This document shows positions 1 to 7,459 of a DNA stretch of 64,000 nt, piece after piece. The number at the start of each line of letters is the position of its first letter. Position 1 is the stretch's first letter. The DNA lies in NCBI RefSeq assembly GCF_900116715.1, contig NZ_FPBM01000001.1, forward strand, positions 622,784-686,783. The letters run 5' to 3'. Source of the stretch: Polaromonas sp. YR568. GTDB lineage: Bacteria > Pseudomonadota > Gammaproteobacteria > Burkholderiales > Burkholderiaceae_C. The notes beneath the pieces are model-generated. The model was not told the origin of the DNA, did no database searches, and worked only from the letters and a program-made list of their open reading frames with translations. The position numbers were made by a program, and so were the translations under genes.

Positions 1-1
1 C

Positions 2-40
2 GCGCGCAACCCGCCGCTGGCGCGCAACCGCGCCGTCTAG
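2..40 (+). CDS. 3' tail of an upstream gene (partial)
   Basis: An open frame enters from the left edge and stops at TAG (38-40); the last twelve codons read ARNPPLARNRAV. It fits the end of a GC-rich plus-strand gene, but twelve residues are too few to name a family and the frame could be chance. Confidence 0.3.
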   Translation, partial: ARNPPLARNRAV

Positions 41-53
41 GGCACCGCATAAA

Positions 54-73
54 GCCTGCGAACCACCGCAGGC
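54..73 (+). terminator. hairpin after the left-edge gene, possible terminator
   Basis: Perfect 7-bp stem GCCTGCG / CGCAGGC around a six-base loop, 14 bases after the stop codon of the partial frame. No T-tract follows, so intrinsic termination is doubtful; it may only be a 3' end structure. Confidence 0.3.
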
Positions 74-257
74 CCGGAAAACACCGCCTGAGCGCCGGGA
101 TTACCACTTAAGACTGCAGCGGGCCGACAGTCTGCGGCGACCTTCTCCTACAGCCCCGTAACGGTTGACCACATACATTGAGGTCACAGGCAGGGCCGGG
201 ACTTCACAGTGAATGTCATCAGCAAGAGCCTGAAACTCTTAGCAAAGGTAAACAACC

Positions 258-473
258 ATGAACACGAAACTTATCCTGTCGACAGCAGCAGCAGCGGCAC
301 TCATCGGCCTCGGCGGTTGCAGCACCAGTCCCACGAATGCACAAATCGGCACCGGCGTGGGCGCAGTAGCCGGCGGCGTGTTGGGTAACGCCGTATTCGG
401 CAGCACGCTCGGCACCGTGGGTGGTGCAGCAGCGGGCGCCCTGATCGGTAATGAAGTCGGCAAAAAACGCTGA
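258..473 (+). CDS. glycine-zipper lipoprotein (copy 1)
   Basis: A 71-residue envelope protein. The N-terminus is a lipoprotein signal peptide ending in LGGC, so Cys21 would be lipidated, leaving a 51-residue mature part. That part is a glycine zipper (GxxxG-type runs at residues 31-67, for example GAVAGGVLG and GGAAAGALIG) of the SlyB/OsmB-like kind and ends in a basic GKKR tail. Such proteins sit in the outer membrane and may form helical hairpins; the specific role is unknown. AAAGGT precedes the ATG. The next gene is a close paralogue, so this is one half of a tandem duplication. Confidence 0.8.
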   Translation: MNTKLILSTAAAAALIGLGGCSTSPTNAQIGTGVGAVAGGVLGNAVFGSTLGTVGGAAAGALIGNEVGKKR

Positions 474-501
474 GCTTCGGTAAAAAAAGGTAAGTAACTT
501 C

Positions 502-536
502 GCAGAGTGGTTCGAACCACTCTGCAAGTCAGTTTT
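502..536 (+). terminator. rho-independent terminator between the tandem lipoprotein genes
   Basis: Bases 502-525 form a perfect 24-base palindrome (arms GCAGAGTGGTTC / GAACCACTCTGC), followed a few bases later by a short TTTT run. It starts 29 bases after the first lipoprotein stop, so the two paralogues are probably separate transcripts. Confidence 0.6.
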
Positions 537-628
537 GCACTGTTCCGTCCGCTTAAGATCCGCCGGTCAGTAACAACATCAACAACTATCGGGCTTCATC
601 ATCACGAAGTCCGCAACCGGTAAACCCA

Positions 629-847
629 ATGATTTCAAAATTCTCGATGACAGCTGCGGCTTGTGTTTTGGCTCTCACAACCATGACGGGTTGCGCCAAC
701 CGCCCGACCAACGCCCAGATCGGCACTGCGGCCGGCGCTGTTGTAGGCGGTGTTGCCGGCAATGTTTTGCTCGGCGGGCCACTTGCCACTATTGGCGGCG
801 CGGCAGCCGGTGCGTTGATCGGCAATGAAGTCGGAAAGAAGCGCTAA
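629..847 (+). CDS. glycine-zipper lipoprotein (copy 2)
   Basis: A 72-residue paralogue of the preceding gene. The signal peptide ends in MTGC (Cys22 lipidated) and the mature part is again 51 residues. About 37 of 51 mature positions match copy 1, including PTNAQIGT near the start and the last 17 residues (GGAAAGALIGNEVGKKR), while the signal peptides differ. No clear ribosome binding site precedes the ATG, and Met7 is an alternative start. The stop codon overlaps by three bases the stop region of the convergent dioxygenase beta gene. Glycine-zipper outer-membrane lipoprotein; function unknown. Confidence 0.78.
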   Translation: MISKFSMTAAACVLALTTMTGCANRPTNAQIGTAAGAVVGGVAGNVLLGGPLATIGGAAAGALIGNEVGKKR

Positions 848-1368
848 ACGGGATAGATCAGCGAGTTGAGGATCATCTCGCTGTCATACACACAAAGACG
901 GCTCCTGAATTTCAGGAGGCCGTCTTTTTTAATGAGCTCGTCGACATAGCGGCCCACGGTGTAGACCTCGCTCACGCCGCCCGGCTTGGTGCGAAAGACC
1001 GCGTAGTTCGCCTCGGCGCCGACAAGCTCGCCCTCCTCCACAAGCTCGTGCGACACAATGCGCGCCGGGCTGATGATGTGGCGCATGTAATAAGGCCCGT
1101 GGTAAATGGTCTGCGTGACGCCGTAGACACGGTCTTTCATCATGCCGCGGCTTTCCAGCGCCATCAGAGCCAGGGGCAGGCCGCGGTCAAAGTTCTCGCG
1201 GGCCTGCACCTTGTAGCGGCCGTCTTCCACAAAAAATTCGGGCCACTCGTCAAAGCGTTTTCCATCCAGCGCCGCCGCGTAGGCCGCATTGAGCTGGTCC
1301 ACCTCCTGTTGCAGCATCAGGCGCTGCAATCCTTGCTCACTTGCCGTCATTTCGGTCGTCTCGCTCAT
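844..1368 (-). CDS. aromatic ring-hydroxylating dioxygenase, beta (small) subunit
   Basis: A 174-residue protein of the SnoaL/NTF2-like ring-hydroxylating dioxygenase beta family: MLQQEVDQLNAAYAAALDGKRFDEWPEFFVEDGRYKV near the start and the typical C-terminal stretch FRSRLCVYDSEMILNSLIYPV. Beta subunits stabilise the alpha3beta3 oxygenase and have no cofactor. The ATG at 1368 overlaps the alpha-subunit stop (ATGA), which fixes the start and implies translational coupling; a longer upstream frame lies within alpha. Its 3' end overlaps the convergent lipoprotein gene and carries that gene's terminator on the opposite strand. Substrate cannot be read from sequence. Confidence 0.85.
   Translation of the reverse strand: MSETTEMTASEQGLQRLMLQQEVDQLNAAYAAALDGKRFDEWPEFFVEDGRYKVQARENFDRGLPLALMALESRGMMKDRVYGVTQTIYHGPYYMRHIISPARIVSHELVEEGELVGAEANYAVFRTKPGGVSEVYTVGRYVDELIKKDGLLKFRSRLCVYDSEMILNSLIYPV
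894..930 (+). terminator. rho-independent terminator embedded in the antisense dioxygenase gene
   Basis: A 15-bp stem (AAAGACGGCTCCTGA with TCAGGA-G-GCCGTCTTT, one bulged G) with a three-base loop, followed by a run of six T on the plus strand. It begins 46 bases after the lipoprotein stop and lies wholly inside the beta-subunit coding sequence (minus strand). It would end the plus-strand lipoprotein transcript. Confidence 0.7.
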
Positions 1369-2699
1369 AAGCCCATGACTTTCTTCCAGTAGGCGTACAT
1401 GCTGCGGATCAGTGTCTCGGTGACCATGTGCTCGGTCATCTCGGTGCCGGTGCCGCCCAGCTCGCACAGGGTGGCGCCGCTGTCGCCGGCCTGCGCAAAG
1501 CCGGCCTGGCTGAACTCGATCACTTCGCCGTCGTCGGCACTCACAAAGCCCGCCGGGCCGAACAGGTTGGCCTGGCGCAGGCGGCGCTGCGTCATCTCGG
1601 GCGTGTCGTCGGCAAAGCCGAAATGCGTCCAGATGAAATCAAACTCGCCCTGCCCACGCGGCACGATGTGGCGGGTGCTCAGCGAGTTGACCTGCTGCTG
1701 GATGATCAGGCTGGGGAACAGCGTGATCATGGTCACGGTGGGCATGATGTCGCTGCCCGGATTGGAGGGGTCTGCTACCCGCCACCAGGGCTCGGGCACC
1801 ACGTCCAGCAGACGGTCGTCATTCAGCGCCATATTGGCCTTGAACGAAGTCACGCCCTCGGTGACGGCGGCGTTTTGCCCGCCTTCGTTGCGACGCGAGA
1901 TCATCACGGCGTGGCGGCCTTCACCGTCCATCACCATGCGGCTTTTCTGGTCGGCCCGCCAGAGCCCGAAAGTGACGAACCAGGTGTGCAGCAGGCCCGG
2001 GTGGTAAGGGTCCTTGATGTTTTCCATCATCAGCTTCCAGTTGCCCGGAATGCGCTGACGGTTGTAGCCCAGCAGCGTCAGCTTGCGCGCGCCTTCCGGG
2101 CCTTTGAAGATGCGGTCGAGCCAAGGCATGATCTGCGGGCCCAGGTAGTCTTCCAGCGGCTCGGTGTCTGCGCTGAAGGTGGCAAACACCAGGCCGTGCA
2201 GCACCGCCACACGCAGCTTGGTCAGGCCGTGGTCCTTCAGGTCAAAGCCCTCGGGCATGCCGCCGTTGACGCAGTCGCCCTCTTTCACACCGTCCTTGAA
2301 GGGCAGGCCCGCCAGGTCGCCGTTGAGCTTGTAAGTCCACTGGTGATAGGGGCACACAAAGCTGCGCGCATTGCCCTGCGGGTTCTGGCAAAAGCGCACG
2401 CCGCGGTGGGCGCAGCGGTTTTCGACCACACGTATGCCGTGGTCGGTAGCGCGATCCTTGGGGGCGATGCGGTCGCGCACCATGAGCACCTGGCGTTCGC
2501 CCACATGGGTGAGCCTGTAGTCGCCCACATTGGGAATTTCGGCTTCCAGCCCCACATAGCACCAGTGCGCGCCGTAGAAGATTTTCTCCAGCTCGCGCTG
2601 GTAGAGCTGGGCGTCGGTATAGGCCCAGAAAGGGACGCGGCTGGAGCCGGGCTGTGTCCAGCGGGAAAACTCAGTGCTTGAAAGAGGCGGCGCGTTCAT
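1365..2699 (-). CDS. Rieske non-heme iron aromatic ring-hydroxylating dioxygenase, alpha (large) subunit
   Basis: A 444-residue oxygenase component that hydroxylates an aromatic substrate using O2 and electrons from a reductase/ferredoxin. The Rieske [2Fe-2S] ligands are seen as CAH (Cys96, His98) and CPYH (Cys116, His119). The mononuclear iron site is in ENIKDPYHPGLLH (bridging Asp230, His233, His238). The overall layout resembles large subunits of the anthranilate/salicylate type, so an aromatic carboxylate is a reasonable guess. The start at MNAPPL is chosen because the longer frame begins inside the promoter region. The beta subunit follows with a 4-base overlap. No ferredoxin, reductase or ring-cleavage gene is nearby. 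Confidence 0.88.
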   Translation of the reverse strand: MNAPPLSSTEFSRWTQPGSSRVPFWAYTDAQLYQRELEKIFYGAHWCYVGLEAEIPNVGDYRLTHVGERQVLMVRDRIAPKDRATDHGIRVVENRCAHRGVRFCQNPQGNARSFVCPYHQWTYKLNGDLAGLPFKDGVKEGDCVNGGMPEGFDLKDHGLTKLRVAVLHGLVFATFSADTEPLEDYLGPQIMPWLDRIFKGPEGARKLTLLGYNRQRIPGNWKLMMENIKDPYHPGLLHTWFVTFGLWRADQKSRMVMDGEGRHAVMISRRNEGGQNAAVTEGVTSFKANMALNDDRLLDVVPEPWWRVADPSNPGSDIMPTVTMITLFPSLIIQQQVNSLSTRHIVPRGQGEFDFIWTHFGFADDTPEMTQRRLRQANLFGPAGFVSADDGEVIEFSQAGFAQAGDSGATLCELGGTGTEMTEHMVTETLIRSMYAYWKKVMGL

Positions 2700-2728
2700 G
2701 GGTTCTCGCACAAAAAATGGGATGCGGA

Positions 2729-2749
2729 ATAAATAATACGCTTACTTAT
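2729..2749. promoter_or_regulatory. AT-rich dyad upstream of the dioxygenase operon, candidate operator
   Basis: ATAAATAA-TACGC-TTACTTAT is an imperfect palindrome (7 of 8 arm positions pair) 30 bases upstream of the alpha-subunit start, in an AT-rich island of an otherwise GC-rich region. It also holds TATTAT on the minus strand, a possible -10. Regulator unknown. Confidence 0.4.
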
Positions 2750-2811
2750 CAACTCCTACCCACCGGGTTTCTCCCCGGCGCCACCTGGCGTCTCTTGGTG
2801 CTTCTTGACAC

Positions 2812-3471
2812 TCAGGCCGGAGGCATCGCGGACATGGCCTTGCGCCTGGCCTTCCAGGCGCCAAAAATCACAATCAGGCCGGGGACCAGGATCATGGCCC
2901 AGATAATTTTGTCGAGGTGGGTTTTGACAAACGGAATGTTGCCGAAGAAGTAGCCCACCGTCACAATGCCGCCCACCCACAGCGCGGCGCCCGCCACGTT
3001 GTAGAGCGTGAACTTGCTGCGCGTCATGTCCGACACACCCGCCACGAAGGGCGCGAAGGTGCGCAGAAACGGCATGAAGCGCGCGGCGATGATGGTGACG
3101 CCGCCATAACGTTCGTAAAACGCATGCGCCTGGTCAAAGGCTTTTTTGTTGAACCAGCGGGAGTTTTCCCACTGGAAGACCTTGGGCCCCAGGGAGCGGC
3201 CTATCGTGTAGTTGCACTGGTCGCCCAGCACGGCCGCCACAAACAGCAGGCCGACCGCGACCGGGAAACTCATCAGGCCCACGCCGCACATCGCGCCCAC
3301 CACAAACAGGAGTGAGTCGCCCGGCAAAAACGGCATGACCACCACGCCGGTTTCGACAAAAATGATGATGAAAAGAAGTGCGTAGACCCAGGCGCCGTAG
3401 CTGGTGACAAAGGCTTCGAGGTGCTTGTCGACGTGAAGGATGAAATCGATGAAAAAGGTGGCTAGTTCCAT
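2812..3471 (-). CDS. DedA family membrane protein
   Basis: A 219-residue inner-membrane protein of the DedA/VTT family, which is linked to lipid scrambling and undecaprenyl-phosphate recycling. Visible family features are ETGVVVMPFLPGDSLLF near residues 40-56, GRSLG at about 112 and the RFMPFLRTFAPFVAG motif near residues 140-155 with its conserved Arg and Pro. Hydrophobic segments flank these motifs, and the C-terminus is a basic tail (KARRKAMSAMPPA). Length is typical. It is a stand-alone gene. Confidence 0.88.
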   Translation of the reverse strand: MELATFFIDFILHVDKHLEAFVTSYGAWVYALLFIIIFVETGVVVMPFLPGDSLLFVVGAMCGVGLMSFPVAVGLLFVAAVLGDQCNYTIGRSLGPKVFQWENSRWFNKKAFDQAHAFYERYGGVTIIAARFMPFLRTFAPFVAGVSDMTRSKFTLYNVAGAALWVGGIVTVGYFFGNIPFVKTHLDKIIWAMILVPGLIVIFGAWKARRKAMSAMPPA

Positions 3472-3575
3472 ACCGCCGATTTTGACAGGTGAACGCGTGC
3501 TTTCCAGAATGCCCGTGCCGGACTCAGGCCATGCGGCCTGGCATCCGGTCGTCAGTTTGTCCGCTCACCAGTCCG

Positions 3576-4241
3576 TCAGTTCGCGCGCACCCGGGTCATG
3601 ACGTGTACCAGGCCCTTGCCGGGCGCGTAGACGTAGCCGTAGCTGCTGCCGCTTGTCTTGTAGCCGTACTGCATGGCGCCTGGAATGCCCTCCCAGACGC
3701 AGGAGAGTTTCTCCATCTCCAGGTGCGAAGGCTCATAGCGTGTGCCGCGGGGAAACTCGTAATACGTCGCGTAGGTCCGCTTCTGGCCCTGCGTCCACAT
3801 GCCGATCGGGTACTTGCCCTCGTTGGTGATGTTGCCGATGCGCTGATCGAATACGCGGCCCATGGCGGTGCGGTCCGGCGTCATCGCATAACGCTCAAAG
3901 GCCCGCGGGACTTTGCGCTCATAGACCTCGTAGTTCTTGCCTCCCTGCCCTTGCCATGCGACGGGGCCCTTGAGCGTCACGTCGCCGCCGGCCAGCGAAC
4001 CGTCCGGCAACTCGTCGCTGAAGGTGTAAGTACGTTCCACCGGCGCCATGACCAGCTCATTGCCGGCGGGCATGGGGCTGCCCGTCAAAAGCTCCACTGG
4101 CAAAAAGCGCTCTTTGACGCTTTCGTCGTGCACACAGACGGGGGCTTGGGCGGCGGCTGGTGCGCCTTGCGCCCGGGCGCCACCGAGCAGGCAGAAAAAG
4201 CCCAGAACGGGCAGAAGCAAACGTGTTTTCTGGAGTGGCAT
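3576..4241 (-). CDS. secreted protein of unknown function
   Basis: A 221-residue protein starting MPLQKTRLLLPVLGFFCLLGGARAQG, a clear Sec signal peptide with likely cleavage after Ala-Arg-Ala. The mature part has two cysteines (CVHDES near the N-terminus and KLSCVWEG near the C-terminus) that could form a disulfide. I recognise no family. The start at 4241 is preferred over the upstream in-frame Met because the signal peptide begins there. It is divergent from mutL. Confidence 0.65.
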   Translation of the reverse strand: MPLQKTRLLLPVLGFFCLLGGARAQGAPAAAQAPVCVHDESVKERFLPVELLTGSPMPAGNELVMAPVERTYTFSDELPDGSLAGGDVTLKGPVAWQGQGGKNYEVYERKVPRAFERYAMTPDRTAMGRVFDQRIGNITNEGKYPIGMWTQGQKRTYATYYEFPRGTRYEPSHLEMEKLSCVWEGIPGAMQYGYKTSGSSYGYVYAPGKGLVHVMTRVRAN

Positions 4242-4406
4242 GGCTTCCTTGAAGTGGCGGGCAAAGCGATTGAGACTGGACACCGGCGCTGCGCCCATGC
4301 GCGAGCAACACAATATTACAAGTTCGCCGCGCAAGCCCGTACCGCCCGGCGGGCTCTGCGCCGCTTTTCATCTTGAAAAAGGGCAAACCCCTAGAATCAT
4401 CCCGAC

Positions 4407-6377
4407 ATGACCTCCCTGCAACAGACCACCCGCCGCCCCATCCGCGAGCTTCCCGACGAACTCATCAGCCAGATCGCGGCCGGCGAAGTGGTGGAACGCC
4501 CGGCCTCCGTGGTGCGCGAACTGGTCGACAACGCGCTGGATGCCGGCGCCACCCAGGTGACAGTGCGGCTACTGGCAGGCGGTGTGCGGCTGATTCTGGT
4601 GGAGGACGACGGCTCCGGCATTCCGCGTGAAGAGCTGCCGGTGGCGCTGCGGCGTCATGCCACCAGCAAGATCGCCTCGCTGCAGGACCTTGAAGCCGTG
4701 GGCACCATGGGTTTCCGGGGCGAAGCACTGGCGGCCATCAATTCGATTGCGGACATGAGCCTGCTGTCGAGAACCGCCGGCGACGAACACGCCTGGCAGC
4801 TTGACGGCCGCACCGGCGAGCTCAAACCCGCGCCGCGCAACCGCGGCACCAGCGTGGAAGTGCGCGAGCTGTTTTACGCCACACCTGCGCGCCGCAAATT
4901 TTTAAAGACCGACGCCACCGAGCTGGCCCACTGCATTGAAGCGGTGCGCCGCCATGCGCTGGTGCGGCCCGATGTGGGCTTTGCCATCTGGCATGAAGGC
5001 AAACTGGTGGAGCAGTGGCGCGCCGCCACAGGCGAGAACGCCCACCAGCAACGCCTGGCCGATGTGCTGGGCAATGAGTTTGTCGAGCAGTCGGTCACCG
5101 TGAGTTATGAAAGCAGCGCCCGCCGCGCCGACGGCCTCCCCGCCGTGCGTGTGTGGGGTGTGGCTGGCATCCCCGATGCGGCCCGCTCGCGCGCCGACCA
5201 GCAGTTCGCCTACGTGAACGGCCGCTATGTGCGCGACAAGGTGCTGACCCACGCGGCGCGCAGTGCCTATGAAGACGTGCTGCACGGCCACCGCCAGCCG
5301 GTGTATGCACTCTATGTCGAGATCGACCCCGCCCGCGTGGATGTGAACGTTCACCCGACCAAGATCGAGGTGCGCTTTCGTGACAGCCGCGAGGTGCACC
5401 AGGCGGTGCGCCACGCGACGGAGAACGCGCTGGCCGTTCCCCGATCAGCCGTAGCAGCTGCCGCCGCGCCCGCGGCCGATGCGACGAACGAGTCTTCAGA
5501 ACCCAACCTGGCTTTTTCGCGCCAGGGATGGGCGCAACCGGCTATTAATTTCGCTGCCAACGGCGGCAACCGGGTTTCCGACTTCGAAGCCATGTGGCCT
5601 GCAAGGCCGCAAGCACAGCCAGGCGGTGCAAACGGCTTTGCGGCAGACGACGGGTCTTTGCCTGCTTTCACCGCGCAGGCCGCCGACACGCCCAATGCCT
5701 ATAACCCCTATAACGCCTATGGCGCCCCCGACAGCGCCGCCCCCAGCAGCAGCGACGGCAGCTTCACGCCCCTGCCCCCCGGCGACTGGCCGCTGGGCCG
5801 CGCGATTGCCCAGCTGCAGGGTATTTATGTGCTGGCCGAAAACACCCAGGGCCTGGTCATCGTCGACATGCATGCCGCGCACGAGCGCATCGTTTATGAA
5901 CGCCTGAAAACCCAGATGGACGCCGGCGACGGCGCCAGCATTGCCAGCCAGCCGCTGCTGATTCCGGCGACCTTTCCCGCCAGCCCGCAGGAAGTGGCCA
6001 CGGCCGAAGCCAGCGCCCAGACCTTGGCGACGCTGGGCCTGGAGATCACGCCCTTCTCGCCCAAAACCCTGGCCGTGCGCGCCGTGCCCACCAGCCTGGC
6101 GCAAGGCGATGCGGTGGAACTGGCCCGCAGCGTGCTGGCTGAGCTGTCCCAGCACGACGCCAGCACCGTGATCCAGCGGGCGCAAAACGAGTTGCTCTCG
6201 ACCATGGCCTGCCATGGCGCGGTGCGGGCCAACCGCAAGCTCACGCTCGACGAAATGAACGCCCTCTTGCGCCAAATGGAAGCCACAGAGCGCTCCGACC
6301 AATGCAACCATGGCCGACCGACCTGGCGCCAAGTCAGCATTAAAGAGCTGGACGCGCTTTTCATGCGCGGGCGCTAG
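4407..6377 (+). CDS. mutL: DNA mismatch repair protein MutL (endonuclease type)
   Basis: A 656-residue MutL. The N-terminal GHKL ATPase has its motifs: ELVDNALDAGA (Asn binding Mg), DDGSGIP, TSKI and GFRGEAL, followed by the transducer domain with the ARVDVNVHPTK signature. A low-complexity linker (about residues 350-460, rich in Ala, Pro, Asn) leads to the dimerisation domain. That domain carries DMHAAHERIVYE from Asp487, matching the metal-binding motif DQHA-x2-E-x4-E of nicking MutL proteins. ACHGAVRAN and CNHGRPTW near the end complete the site. So this MutL probably nicks DNA itself and does not need MutH. Confidence 0.97.
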   Translation: MTSLQQTTRRPIRELPDELISQIAAGEVVERPASVVRELVDNALDAGATQVTVRLLAGGVRLILVEDDGSGIPREELPVALRRHATSKIASLQDLEAVGTMGFRGEALAAINSIADMSLLSRTAGDEHAWQLDGRTGELKPAPRNRGTSVEVRELFYATPARRKFLKTDATELAHCIEAVRRHALVRPDVGFAIWHEGKLVEQWRAATGENAHQQRLADVLGNEFVEQSVTVSYESSARRADGLPAVRVWGVAGIPDAARSRADQQFAYVNGRYVRDKVLTHAARSAYEDVLHGHRQPVYALYVEIDPARVDVNVHPTKIEVRFRDSREVHQAVRHATENALAVPRSAVAAAAAPAADATNESSEPNLAFSRQGWAQPAINFAANGGNRVSDFEAMWPARPQAQPGGANGFAADDGSLPAFTAQAADTPNAYNPYNAYGAPDSAAPSSSDGSFTPLPPGDWPLGRAIAQLQGIYVLAENTQGLVIVDMHAAHERIVYERLKTQMDAGDGASIASQPLLIPATFPASPQEVATAEASAQTLATLGLEITPFSPKTLAVRAVPTSLAQGDAVELARSVLAELSQHDASTVIQRAQNELLSTMACHGAVRANRKLTLDEMNALLRQMEATERSDQCNHGRPTWRQVSIKELDALFMRGR

Positions 6378-6534
6378 GCCATTCAGGGTCACGAAGCTTT
6401 TCAAAACTTCACCGCGCGGATACCCTCGCAGAGGTGTACGGGCGCAAGAATTGCATGCCTGAAGCTGTTACAGATCGGGCAAGCGACGGAATCAAGCCGC
6501 CTCTGAGAACTTTTTGAGCAGGATGCACTCAGTC

Positions 6535-7389
6535 ATGACCATGAAACGCTGGCACCTCTTCACTTCTTTTGGCATGGCGCTGGCGTTGCTGGCCGGTTGT
6601 GCCACCCTAGACGAAAAACAGCGTGCCTGGATCTTCCAGCCCAGCGACCGCACCTGGAGCGGCGGCGCCGCAGCTGCCGTGGGCATGGACGATGTCTGGG
6701 TTGATTTCACTCCCGCCGGCAAGGACCAGCCCGTGCGCCTGCACGGCCTCTGGCTGGCCAGCGACAAACCCAACCCCGAAAAAGCACCCGTGCTGCTCTA
6801 CCTGCACGGTGCACGCTACAACGTCACCGGCTCCGCGCCGCGCATGCGCCGCATGCAGGAGCTGGGCTTTTCGGTGCTGGCCATCGACTACCGCGGCTTC
6901 GGCAAAAGCACCCATGAGCTGCCGTCCGAAAAATCCGCCTACGAAGACGCCCGCGCCGCCTGGGACTGGCTGGCCAAAAAATACCCGGACCGCCCGCGCT
7001 ATATCTTCGGCCACTCGCTGGGCGGCCCCATCGCCATCAACCTGGCGACCGAGGTCAGCGACGAGCGCGGCACCATTGTTGAAAGCACCTTCACCTCGAT
7101 TGCCGATGTGGTGAGCAGCTCGCCCCAGTGGGGCTGGATGCCGGTGTCGCTGCTCATCACCCAGCGTTTTGAAGCCGTGCGCAAGGTGGACAAGATAGGC
7201 TCGCCACTGCTCGTGGTGCATGGCGACGAAGACCGGCTGATACTGCCCGACCTGGGGCGCAAGCTCTATGCCGCGGCCGCCGAGCCCAAACGTTTCATGC
7301 TGGTCGAGGGCGGCTCGCACCACAACGCCAACCTCATCGGCCAGCCGCAATACCGCCAGGCGCTGGCTGAACTCTTCGGCATGCAATAG
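6535..7389 (+). CDS. lipoprotein alpha/beta hydrolase
   Basis: A 284-residue serine hydrolase-fold protein with a lipoprotein signal (ALLAGC, Cys22), so it probably acts anchored at the cell envelope. The nucleophile elbow is GHSLGG (Ser161), the acid lies in VVHGDEDRLI, and the catalytic His is in GGSHHNAN (262-263). It resembles BAAT/peptidase S9-like hydrolases of the YfhR/ABHD type; substrate unknown. The start at 6535 is chosen so that the signal peptide has a short basic n-region; 6541 is equally possible. It lies 71 bases before a drug exporter gene on the same strand. Confidence 0.8.
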   Translation: MTMKRWHLFTSFGMALALLAGCATLDEKQRAWIFQPSDRTWSGGAAAAVGMDDVWVDFTPAGKDQPVRLHGLWLASDKPNPEKAPVLLYLHGARYNVTGSAPRMRRMQELGFSVLAIDYRGFGKSTHELPSEKSAYEDARAAWDWLAKKYPDRPRYIFGHSLGGPIAINLATEVSDERGTIVESTFTSIADVVSSSPQWGWMPVSLLITQRFEAVRKVDKIGSPLLVVHGDEDRLILPDLGRKLYAAAAEPKRFMLVEGGSHHNANLIGQPQYRQALAELFGMQ

Positions 7390-7459
7390 GCGGGGCGCGC
7401 GCGGGCCTGGCCACCCTGAAGCGCCTGTCTCCGCCGGGCAATCTGATACCCTCAGGCGG

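Noticed and set aside
3489..4376. A 295-residue plus-strand frame
   Set aside because: It is antisense to the secreted protein with a good signal peptide; its composition is that of a shadow frame.
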